In this document: positions 26,801-33,486 of the stretch, one piece after another
Layout of the letters: each line of letters starts with the position of its first letter
Numbering within the stretch: the stretch's first letter is position 1
DNA from: Pseudoalteromonas sp. 0303
GTDB taxonomy: Bacteria; Pseudomonadota; Gammaproteobacteria; Enterobacterales; Alteromonadaceae
DNA: 49,126 nucleotides
Assembly (NCBI RefSeq): GCF_013349995.1
Contig: NZ_JABVXF010000032.1
Location: forward strand, 1 to 49,126
Reading direction: 5' to 3'
Program-made: the position numbers and the translations under genes
Notes under the pieces: model-generated
Databases searched by the model: none
What the model saw: only the letters and a program-made list of their open reading frames with translations
Told to the model about the DNA's origin: nothing

Positions 26801-26968
26801 AGGTAAGTGAACGATAGTAATCTTAGTTCCTGCAGCAGGGTTGCCGCTAGGACCTTTGATTTGACCCTTGATAGCAGATGTTGTTTCATTTGCTAACGCT
26901 GCACCACTCACACCAACACATGCTGCAATAGCAAGTGATAGAGCTGTTTTGCGGAGTTGGATTTTCAT
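23852..26968 (-). CDS. Oar-like TonB-dependent outer-membrane receptor
   Basis: A 1038-residue outer-membrane protein. After a signal peptide (cut near AALANE) comes a carboxypeptidase-regulatory-like beta domain (about 30-115), then the plug with DVEQIVVTGRPIS and the pair of cysteines in SINCGGGNP and GGFTSCNINAVTKSGGNE typical of Oar-like proteins. A large beta barrel follows, ending in VGVRYTF with a C-terminal aromatic residue. It imports an unknown large substrate with TonB energy. The S1/P1 nuclease gene ends 34 bp upstream on the same strand, so cotranscription is possible and could point to nucleic-acid or phosphorus scavenging; this is inference. Confidence 0.88.
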   Translation of the reverse strand: MKIQLRKTALSLAIAACVGVSGAALANETTSAIKGQIKGPSGNPAAGTKITIVHLPSGSTKETETNDAGYFTAKGLRVGGPYRVVVDSDVFADQTFNNINLQVGADYPVNVTLERQSDVEQIVVTGRPISRMSGGTGPAATFTLEDLENQPAINRDLKDIIRIDPRVTIDDSRGSINCGGGNPRFNSLTLDGVRMNDNFGLSSNGYPTIGAPFSFDSIEQVAVELAPFDVQYGGFTSCNINAVTKSGGNEVHGGVFFDYTNDSMKGDKIEGEDYDNGDYTEKRYGFNVGLPLIKDNLFLFTSYEKVEGVKQYEYGGLNTGSVSAADVARVQQIAQDVYGYDAGGMPSSAPVEDEKILVKLDWNINDDHRANLIYNYNDAFTLSQSDAYSDTVALDNHFFKQGAEFTSIIGSLYSDWSDSFSTEVRIGKSELDATVQSLDAASGFGEMQIDAAGGGTIYIGPDDSRQSNDLDYETTTVKLAGTYYLDQHTITGGYEYEKLDVFNQFVQHTQGEWRFDSVDDFEAGQAARIYYNNAAGTNDPTDAAASFSYAQHTFYVQDEYSFTDLDATLTFGLRYDKYTSDDNPNYNENFTNRYGFSNQSTFDGIDLIQPRVGFEWYATDALEVRAGVGLFSGGNPNVWLSNSYSNDGITNIGTYREDVDLFNTPTVNGGTPGYEVPQDMFDEVANTTIGAGDSSVNAVDPDFDMPSEWKYSVGATYTTEDEYVFSLDYLFTKRKDAAIIQDIALQDSGNTTFDGRPILESKEGRRGDLLLTNVSGDSGESHIISAAMSKRFDNGISVQLAYAYTDSTDVNPMTSSVASSNYGNMATYDPTNPGARTSDYEIPHRFTMTLGYTTELFDGYNTRFNLFSETFKGLPYSYTYNGSDGVWGDSNSNRSRQLMYIPEVNDPNVVYDMTPEEVTEFNEWISAQGLERGEIVGRNSQNADWFTKVNFKMTQELPGFMPGHKGEVFFVIDNLTNMLNDDWGVLKKGNFVGNRMIKTSIDDQGRYVYSDFSPNNGKTATQSGASVWEMRVGVRYTF

Positions 26969-27002
26969 TATGTTATTTCCCGTGTTAGAGGTTATGTTTC
27001 AT

Positions 27003-27917
27003 TTATAGTTTGCTGTCAGTTGGCATCTTAAGTGCCTTTACTAACGGTTTTGCTGATTTATCAAATAGACTATTTAATAAACCTGCCAATCTTATACCGC
27101 CCTGTTGTAGGCGAGTTTTAACAACTGGTAAGTTTTTATAGATATAACTATAACTTACGTTTGTTTCATTTTCTTTATACAGAGAGTTTGCAATGTTATT
27201 AGATTCGATTAACCAATCGCTAGGTGAACTGGCAAGATAGTCCTTTATTAACGCTTGATTTGTTGTATTTATAAATTGCGCAAACTCAGTATAGGACAAA
27301 TTTTCATTTTCAATGAGTTTTGTGTCCCACAAGCTATGTAAATTGGTATCTTGACCGAAGAATGTGACAGAAATATTGTTGCCGCCACGATCTTCACCAC
27401 GACCAGCATGAAAAGGTTGATGGCTATCACCAACAAGATGAACTAAAAAGCGCAGTGCGAACTGTTTTTCACCTAGAGAAGCTTTTTGGTTTTGTAATAC
27501 TGAGATTGAATATTCCATGCCTTCGAGGATATCTGACACGGTTTCTTTGTTATGGTGGGCATGTGAGTCGTAATGAGGTTTAGCATCGCCTTCTTTAAAG
27601 TTAATGTAATGCCAGCGCGAAGATTTCTTTTGCCAGAATTTTTCTGGAGCAGAACGCATTTCATCAGCCCACGTTGCTACCTGTGGTAAAGAATCACCAT
27701 CAAGTAAAGGAACTAATGCTTGCTTGGTGGTGTCTGTAATATGCTTAGATGCAATTTCACCAATAATACGGTGACCATTCTGACCCCATGCATTAGCCGG
27801 GTTACTTAACACAGCTGAAATAACTGGTGTCGATAACAGCAACATTTTTATTGTTTTTTGTAACATTGACTCAGTGTCCAAAATGAATGTGCCCTGAAGC
27901 ACGATTTCTTGATGCAT
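27003..27917 (-). CDS. secreted S1/P1-family nuclease
   Basis: A zinc-dependent single-strand nuclease/3'-nucleotidase of 304 residues. The mature start WGQNGHR supplies the N-terminal Trp and a His ligand. Further ligands are visible in ATWADEMR, WHYINF, HLVGDSHQPFHAG (the H-x3-D-x5-H core) and LHSLWDT, so the trinuclear zinc site looks complete. The ATG at 27917 has a good Shine-Dalgarno (AGGAAAAT) but gives a long n-region before the signal peptide; an ATG at 27866 gives a standard signal but lacks a Shine-Dalgarno. It lies just upstream of the Oar-like receptor. Confidence 0.9.
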   Translation of the reverse strand: MHQEIVLQGTFILDTESMLQKTIKMLLLSTPVISAVLSNPANAWGQNGHRIIGEIASKHITDTTKQALVPLLDGDSLPQVATWADEMRSAPEKFWQKKSSRWHYINFKEGDAKPHYDSHAHHNKETVSDILEGMEYSISVLQNQKASLGEKQFALRFLVHLVGDSHQPFHAGRGEDRGGNNISVTFFGQDTNLHSLWDTKLIENENLSYTEFAQFINTTNQALIKDYLASSPSDWLIESNNIANSLYKENETNVSYSYIYKNLPVVKTRLQQGGIRLAGLLNSLFDKSAKPLVKALKMPTDSKL

Positions 27918-28084
27918 ATTTTCCTGAATTTAAAAGCAAATAGAAAGGACTCAATAAGATTCATAATTTCTTGTTCATATATGTTATTTATCAATAGCTT
28001 AAAATATTTAGGTAAAATTACTTGTTGTAATAAGTAAGAATAATTGTTCAAATAGAGACAACGGAGCATTGTTGGCTATTAAAA

Positions 28085-28987
28085 TTGAATTTAAGAACAA
28101 TACTAATAAAAAAATCGTCGATTGTTACATTTTTGTTTCTAGCAGTTATTTTGTTTTTTTATATCGGAATTTTGCAGGGTAAACCGGCTGTTTCTGACAT
28201 CGATGCATTTATTGAAACGTCTTTCCAATGTGATACTAAATCAGAGGTTAATCTCAACGAGTTGGTGGTGTATTCATCTGGCAAAGTATTGGCTGAGGAT
28301 GTTGCTAAAACTTTGTGCGCTGATGACATCATTAGTAAACAATACGGCAAGGTCACCTCTTATTGGGGTTATAAAACATCTGACACAATTGAGTTTTTAG
28401 GTAAAGGGATTGCAGATTTGATCCTGGCTAAAGAAAACTTGATTAATGCCTTTATGGCCGAGTCAACCTATAACTACCAAGCGGTTGTTGGCTTTCCTGA
28501 CTACACAGCTTATTTAATTTCTAGTAAAGAAAAGCCACGCATTGAAAAAAGCTACTTTTTAGATAAACATATTGGTTTGCTTGATTACCCAACGAGCCGC
28601 TCTGGACACATTTTACCTAAACAATTATTTAAAAAATTAGATATCAACCTAGAAAACCTTAATATCACTTACGCAAGTTCCCATACTGAATTAAGAGAGC
28701 TGCTTGCAAGTGGTAAGGTCGATTTAATTTCTTCTTATTGGCAAGACAGCGACCAGCAACGTTTTTCTAAAAACTACATTACGCCTATACGTGACAATAT
28801 AAGTGGTAGTCGTTGGTATTTAAAAATGCAGGATGAAAACACAGACCTTTTATGTGCAGTTCAAGCGCAGTTAACCCAATTAGCACACAATCAAAATTCT
28901 CATTACTTTAATCATGTTGAGTCTTTTTGGGAATGTGAGTCGACTCATCAAACAATGAAAGTAGGGGATAGCAATGCTGCCAATTAG
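28085..28987 (+). CDS. membrane-anchored PhnD-like periplasmic binding protein
   Basis: A 300-residue protein with an N-terminal hydrophobic anchor (about 12-31, no clear cleavage site) and a PhnD-like (phosphonate/phosphite ABC binding) fold. It has YWGYKTSDTIEFLGKGIADLILA (key part GKGIADLIL), then IGLLDYPTSRSG and LLASGKVDLISSYW, the usual order of substrate-loop segments. No permease or ATPase is nearby. The following gene overlaps it by 14 bases and encodes a two-TM protein with a cytosolic domain. It may therefore sense rather than transport. The start is uncertain: the only early candidate is a TTG at 28085, without a well-placed Shine-Dalgarno. Confidence 0.72.
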   Translation: MNLRTILIKKSSIVTFLFLAVILFFYIGILQGKPAVSDIDAFIETSFQCDTKSEVNLNELVVYSSGKVLAEDVAKTLCADDIISKQYGKVTSYWGYKTSDTIEFLGKGIADLILAKENLINAFMAESTYNYQAVVGFPDYTAYLISSKEKPRIEKSYFLDKHIGLLDYPTSRSGHILPKQLFKKLDINLENLNITYASSHTELRELLASGKVDLISSYWQDSDQQRFSKNYITPIRDNISGSRWYLKMQDENTDLLCAVQAQLTQLAHNQNSHYFNHVESFWECESTHQTMKVGDSNAAN

Positions 28988-29921
28988 AGTAAAACTTGCT
29001 TATGGCGGAGTATTTATAAGCTGTTGCTTGGTTTTATTTGCCAGCTTTATTACAGCAAAAGCTTATAAGACAACAACTAATGATGCCCTGACTCTAGCAA
29101 AAGTTGAAAACCGCATTGCCCTTGATTTAAACCATTTAAATTTACCTGATGATTTTTTAAAGCATTCAGGTAGTAAAGATATGGTACTCAATTATATCGC
29201 GCGTCTTAATGCACAATTAGCTGACTCTGGCGTGATGGTTTACTCCATTGAGGGGATCTCTGATTATCCTGCTCGTGCAGATTTAATCACTAAGCAATTG
29301 CATGCACCACAAAAATCATTAACTGTTAGCTTTGTTGTGGCTTCGTCTTTATTTGCTAAAGATGATATCGCTGTGTTGATTTTGGTGTGTTTATTTGCAG
29401 CTGCATTTACTTATTTATTATTTATAAGTGAACGCACTAAAATCCAAATTGCTAAACATGAACCAGAAGTTGCAATTCAGGCAGAAGAAAAGCCTAAATT
29501 GATAGTCGATCTTCAAAGTAAGACTTTAGCTGCTAGCTGTGCTGTTGATAAAACAGTGGCGCTTGCTAATAAACCGCTGTGCTTTTACCTTGCATTGGTT
29601 GAGTTCTGTATTGAACATCCGGATGTAGTGCTTAATCAAAATAAAGATGTACCAGAAGAATTACTGACTTTAGCAAACAAGTATTTTTACCGGTTAGTAG
29701 AGCTTGGTCACACAATACGTAAGCGCCCAAACTTTACCAATAGTTTAGAAAAAACATTAAGTGAAATTCGGGCAGCACTTGATGAAGTTTGGCAAGAGCA
29801 GCCTGAGATAAAAGAAACCTATTATCCACCTAAGGCCCATGGTGAAGGCTCCCGTTCTAGATTACATCATTATGGATTGAAAGCGATTGAGATTGCCGAT
29901 ATTGAAGTCATTGGGAAGTAA
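28974..29921 (+). CDS. two-TM membrane protein with cytosolic, possibly winged-helix, domain
   Basis: The 315-residue protein has a first TM at about 10-29, a periplasmic part of roughly 90 residues and a second TM at about 126-149. The cytosolic C-terminal region (about 165-315) is mixed alpha/beta, with KPLCFYLALVEFC, ELLTLANKYFYRLVELGH and RKRPNFTNSLEKTLSEIR. The segment LIVDLQSKTLAASCAV...KPLCFYLAL has the rhythm of an OmpR/ToxR-type winged helix, but I do not recognise the family and DNA binding is inference. It overlaps the PhnD-like gene by 14 bases, so the pair should be made together. Confidence 0.7.
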   Translation: MLPIRVKLAYGGVFISCCLVLFASFITAKAYKTTTNDALTLAKVENRIALDLNHLNLPDDFLKHSGSKDMVLNYIARLNAQLADSGVMVYSIEGISDYPARADLITKQLHAPQKSLTVSFVVASSLFAKDDIAVLILVCLFAAAFTYLLFISERTKIQIAKHEPEVAIQAEEKPKLIVDLQSKTLAASCAVDKTVALANKPLCFYLALVEFCIEHPDVVLNQNKDVPEELLTLANKYFYRLVELGHTIRKRPNFTNSLEKTLSEIRAALDEVWQEQPEIKETYYPPKAHGEGSRSRLHHYGLKAIEIADIEVIGK

Positions 29922-29936
29922 TCTAGTTTAAAAGTA

Positions 29937-29965
29937 AAAAGGGAAGTCACTGACTTCCCTTTTTC
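29937..29965. terminator. bidirectional rho-independent terminator
   Basis: AAAAAGGGAAGTCA paired with TGACTTCCCTTTTT around a single C (in practice a short loop). It separates the two-gene sensor-like operon from the convergent ushA gene. Confidence 0.88.
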
Positions 29966-29979
29966 TATTTAACTAGTCT

Positions 29980-31587
29980 TTATTTAGGAGCGTATTCAGC
30001 CGCTTTAACAGGACTATTTTGCTCAAAGAAACGTTTTAATGCCTGTGCATCTGTATCATCTGTACTCACAAAGCCTTTTTTATTGGTAAGAGTAGGGTAA
30101 CCATCACCACCAGAGGCATTATAGCTGTTAATGCTCATACGATAAGTTTTAGCCATATCAAGTGGTTTACCGGCAATTTTAACATCAGATAAAGTGTCGT
30201 TATCGCGCTTAAAGCTTAGCTTATAGTATTGTAAGTAAGCACCTGAATCAGGTGGGAAAGAAGTAACAACTTGTAAATAGTCAAATAGCTCTTGGCCTGT
30301 CATATCAATATAGGTGATACGGTTTTTAAAAGGATGAACTTTTAAAATATCTTTATAACTTACATCGCCTGCTTGAATGCTATCGCGAATACCGCCACCG
30401 CTTATCAAACCAAAATCAGCACCCACTGACTGCATTTGTGCAGCAATAATAACGCGTGCTAAGTTTACTTGCTCATAGCGTACTTTATTGCGGTCACCTT
30501 CAAGTTTTGCATCCACGTTACCTATTTTACCAGCAATTTGTGCTGCGCCTTTTTGCTGATAAACCGCAAGGATGTCTTGTAAGTTTTTGTTTGGTTCAAT
30601 GTATTCAGCCGCTAGCTTTTTATTACCGTTTTCATCATCGATATAAAGATTTACAGGAATAAGTGAGTAATTGAGCAAAGTTAATTCATCGTTTTCTAAT
30701 TTGAATTCAGCTTTACCAACATATTTACCCCACTCATGGGCTTGCATGATCCAAGTACCATTTTGTTGGTCAGGCTTACACTCTTTACCTGGCATAAAGC
30801 TTTTGTCAGCAACATTGGCTTCTTTCATACACACAGGCTCTTGTGAATGACCGCCAACAATAATATCAAGCATTCCTTTTGGTAAGTTGCGTGCCATAGT
30901 TACATCACCGGGTGCATTAATACCAAAGTTAGCATCAACATAGTGACCCATGTGAGTAACAGCGATGGTAATATCTGGGTTGTACTGTTTATCAATTTCT
31001 GGAGCTAACTTTGCAGTAACGTCTGTAGGGTCTTTAAATTCTAGGCCACCGATATATTGCGGGTTACCGATTTTAGCGGTATCTGTGGTAGTTAAGCCGA
31101 TTACAGCAATTTTAAGCCCATTCTTTTCGAAGATTTTATAGCCTTGGTAACGAGTTTCACCAGTTGTTTTATCGATGATATTAGCTGATAGAAAAGGGAA
31201 GTTTGACCATTTTTGTTGTTGATCAAGTACTGCCAGTGGATTGTCAAACTCATGGTTACCAATTGCCATGGCATCATAACCAATTAACGACATACCTTTA
31301 AAATCGGGCTCCGCGTGTTGTAAGTCAGACTCTGGAATACCCGTATTGATATCGCCACCAGAAAGCAGTAAAACAGCATGGCCTTGTGCTTTAGCTTCGG
31401 CTTTTAGTTGATCAATTAAAGTCTTACGAGCAGCCATGCCATATTCACCTTGTTCGTTATGCCAAAAACGACCATGGTTATCATTAGTATGAAGCAGAGT
31501 TAAATATTGGGCTGAATCAGTATTATTAGAAGAGGAGCTACATGCGGTTAGGGTAACCAGTAGCGATGTTAGTAAAAAAAAGCGCAT
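29980..31587 (-). CDS. ushA: UshA-type 5'-nucleotidase/UDP-sugar hydrolase (lipoprotein)
   Basis: Hydrolyses extracellular nucleotides and UDP-sugars to nucleosides and phosphate. The 535-residue protein has a lipoprotein signal (LTAC) in place of the free periplasmic form of E. coli. Its metallophosphatase domain has LLHTNDNHGRFW, LLLSGGDINTG, AIGNHEFDNP, THMGHYVD and IVGGHSQEP. The C-terminal substrate domain has VSGGGIRDSI-like LISGGGIRDSIQAGD and NASGGDGYP. The order and spacing closely match UshA. It could be anchored to the outer membrane, like NutA of vibrios. Confidence 0.92.
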   Translation of the reverse strand: MRFFLLTSLLVTLTACSSSSNNTDSAQYLTLLHTNDNHGRFWHNEQGEYGMAARKTLIDQLKAEAKAQGHAVLLLSGGDINTGIPESDLQHAEPDFKGMSLIGYDAMAIGNHEFDNPLAVLDQQQKWSNFPFLSANIIDKTTGETRYQGYKIFEKNGLKIAVIGLTTTDTAKIGNPQYIGGLEFKDPTDVTAKLAPEIDKQYNPDITIAVTHMGHYVDANFGINAPGDVTMARNLPKGMLDIIVGGHSQEPVCMKEANVADKSFMPGKECKPDQQNGTWIMQAHEWGKYVGKAEFKLENDELTLLNYSLIPVNLYIDDENGNKKLAAEYIEPNKNLQDILAVYQQKGAAQIAGKIGNVDAKLEGDRNKVRYEQVNLARVIIAAQMQSVGADFGLISGGGIRDSIQAGDVSYKDILKVHPFKNRITYIDMTGQELFDYLQVVTSFPPDSGAYLQYYKLSFKRDNDTLSDVKIAGKPLDMAKTYRMSINSYNASGGDGYPTLTNKKGFVSTDDTDAQALKRFFEQNSPVKAAEYAPK

Positions 31588-31662
31588 AATTGTTTGCCTG
31601 AATAGAGCAGTAGGTTAATTATGCGCTTAGTTTAAACGACTTAAGTTTAAATTAAATGTATT

Positions 31663-31860
31663 TTATAAACTTTTGTCGCTATTTTCTGTATTTAGTTGTC
31701 CTGTTGCGGCAAGTTGTCTGCGTTGTAGTTCTTGTTCTGCGTAATGAGACTTTTGATGATTATTGCCGACCATCCAATTTAAAAAACTAGCGGGTAACTT
31801 ACTATAAGGCTCACCTTGGTGTAGGCCAAAATCGCATATTGCGTTCTCTTCATTCGCCAT
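31663..31860 (-). CDS. small DUF3820-like protein
   Basis: A 65-residue protein with DFGLHQGEPYSKLPASFLNWM, which follows the DUF3820 (quorum-sensing-regulated virulence factor-like) pattern of a compact fold, then a Gln/Arg-rich tail. Function unknown. The ATG has the Shine-Dalgarno AGGAATG. It stands 75 bp upstream of ushA on the same strand, but nothing shows a functional link. Confidence 0.7.
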   Translation of the reverse strand: MANEENAICDFGLHQGEPYSKLPASFLNWMVGNNHQKSHYAEQELQRRQLAATGQLNTENSDKSL

Positions 31861-32107
31861 GGTTCATTCCTGTGTGTTCATTATTGTCGTGCTGATACTA
31901 ACAAACTGAGCCTATTTGATAAGACGATTTTGATTTATTCTTTAAATTTTTTATAACCATAATGAATACATGGTGTAAATTAATGTAACTGAGATGTAAT
32001 TGCTTTGGCGCGTTTTGTGTAACTGTTTTGTTTGCTATTTAAGCGTCTGTCTATTTTGTTTAAGCTTCTTGCAGTTTTATAATAAAAATTATCAGGAAAG
32101 ATAAACA

Positions 32108-32845
32108 ATGAAAAAACATCTACTTGCAACTGCTTTATTGGCTAGCTGTTTTACAGCCAATGCTACTATTGTTGAAATGCAGACAGATCTGGGCAGTATT
32201 ACTGTTCACCTTTATGACCAACATACACCTGTTACCGTTGAAAACTTTTTAAACTATGTTGCAGATGGCAGCTACGACGGTACGGTTATCCATCGCTCAG
32301 TTGATAACTTTGTATTGCAAGGTGGTGGTTTTAAATTTGATACTGATTTTGAGGCGATAGAAACTGCTGACGCTATTACCAATGAGCCAGAGCTGTCGAA
32401 TGTTAAAGGTACCATTGCAATGGCCAAGCTTGGTGGTAATGCTAATAGTGCGACAAGTCAGTGGTTTTTTAATTTAAAAGATAACAGCGCTAACCTCGAC
32501 TTACAGAATGGTGGCTTTACTGTTTTTGGTGAAGTAACTGTACAGAGTATGGATGTTTTAGAACAAATCACCTCTTTAGTTCACTGTGGAGAAATCCCAG
32601 TAGTAAACCTTAATGAAGAGCAGTGCCCAGATACAACATCAGGTTTCAGTGGTGAAAACTTATTTTACATTAACAGCGTGACTGTGATTGATGATGATCC
32701 GAATTCGTCTGCTTCTTTGTCACCAAAAGAGAACACGCTAATTGATGAAGATAACTCTTCAGACAATGGCGGTGGTAGCTCAGGCGGGAGTCTTGCGTGG
32801 ATGCTATCTTTATTAGCTCTTGCAGGCTTTAGTCGTCGTAAATAA
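32108..32845 (+). CDS. secreted cyclophilin-type peptidyl-prolyl isomerase with GlyGly-CTERM tail
   Basis: A 245-residue protein with a signal peptide (cut near TANAT) and a cyclophilin domain (about 20-185). The domain has TPVTVENFLNYV, YDGTVIHRSVDNFVLQGGG and GTIAMAKLGGNANSATSQWF, where the catalytic Arg and the FxxQGG-like strand are visible. After an acidic linker it ends in the GlyGly-CTERM arrangement: GGGSSGGS, a hydrophobic helix (LAWMLSLLALAGF) and a basic tail SRRK. This predicts processing by a rhombosortase and surface display via type II secretion. It has the Shine-Dalgarno CAGGAAAG. Confidence 0.88.
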   Translation: MKKHLLATALLASCFTANATIVEMQTDLGSITVHLYDQHTPVTVENFLNYVADGSYDGTVIHRSVDNFVLQGGGFKFDTDFEAIETADAITNEPELSNVKGTIAMAKLGGNANSATSQWFFNLKDNSANLDLQNGGFTVFGEVTVQSMDVLEQITSLVHCGEIPVVNLNEEQCPDTTSGFSGENLFYINSVTVIDDDPNSSASLSPKENTLIDEDNSSDNGGGSSGGSLAWMLSLLALAGFSRRK

Positions 32846-32862
32846 TTCCAATCAATAAAGTT

Positions 32863-32889
32863 AATAAGGCGCTAAAAAGCGCCTTATTT
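32863..32889. terminator. bidirectional rho-independent terminator
   Basis: ATAAGGCGCT with AGCGCCTTAT around AAAA, followed by T-rich sequence, between the cyclophilin gene and the convergent MAPEG gene. Confidence 0.85.
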
Positions 32890-32906
32890 CTTTGTATTGA
32901 TGTTTA

Positions 32907-33320
32907 TTAGAAGATTCTAACTAAAATCAGCACCCACATTATTAGCATTATAAAGCTACTGACAACAAAACTATAATAGCGCGCCTTCAAGGTGTTTGAA
33001 GTTAAGTGTATTACGCTATGAATAATTCTTAATGCAACATAAACCCAAGCAAGGGCAACAAATACAGTACCTACAGCATTGACTTGCAGAGCTGTTAAAC
33101 AGGCAATAAAAAACAGCACAGGCATTTCGAATTGATTGATAAAGTTACGATCTGCTACGCGAACATTATCCCCAGCCTTTTCAAGCTCCATTGTTAAGAA
33201 GTCTTTCATCTCGATGGTTTTTTGTTTTGCCGCACGAAAACGACGCTTACCCATAATGTACATGACTGCAAAAGTCAGAAAGACCTGAGTGAACATTGCT
33301 ACAATTAGCCACTTTTCCAT
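32907..33320 (-). CDS. MAPEG-family membrane protein
   Basis: A 137-residue protein with four TM helices and MAPEG features: ADRNFINQFEMPVLFFIACL in the second helix and LRIIHSVIHLTSN in the third. Family members include microsomal glutathione transferases and eicosanoid-metabolising enzymes; the bacterial members have unclear substrates. It is transcribed alone. Confidence 0.85.
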   Translation of the reverse strand: MEKWLIVAMFTQVFLTFAVMYIMGKRRFRAAKQKTIEMKDFLTMELEKAGDNVRVADRNFINQFEMPVLFFIACLTALQVNAVGTVFVALAWVYVALRIIHSVIHLTSNTLKARYYSFVVSSFIMLIMWVLILVRIF

Positions 33321-33486
33321 AGCTCATCCTTTGTTATAGTTATTGCTATTAATCTTAACCGTAAGTATTACATTTTCACAATGTGTTACAAAGTTTTACT
33401 GTAACTTAGCTGAAAAGCATTGAATTGCGGCGTTCGAAAACACATGATAAATAAAAATTTATTCAATTTCTAATGGATACAAAATA

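Noticed and set aside
27848..28069. A 73-codon minus-strand frame upstream of the nuclease
   Set aside because: It overlaps the nuclease N-terminus in another frame and has no recognisable features or Shine-Dalgarno.
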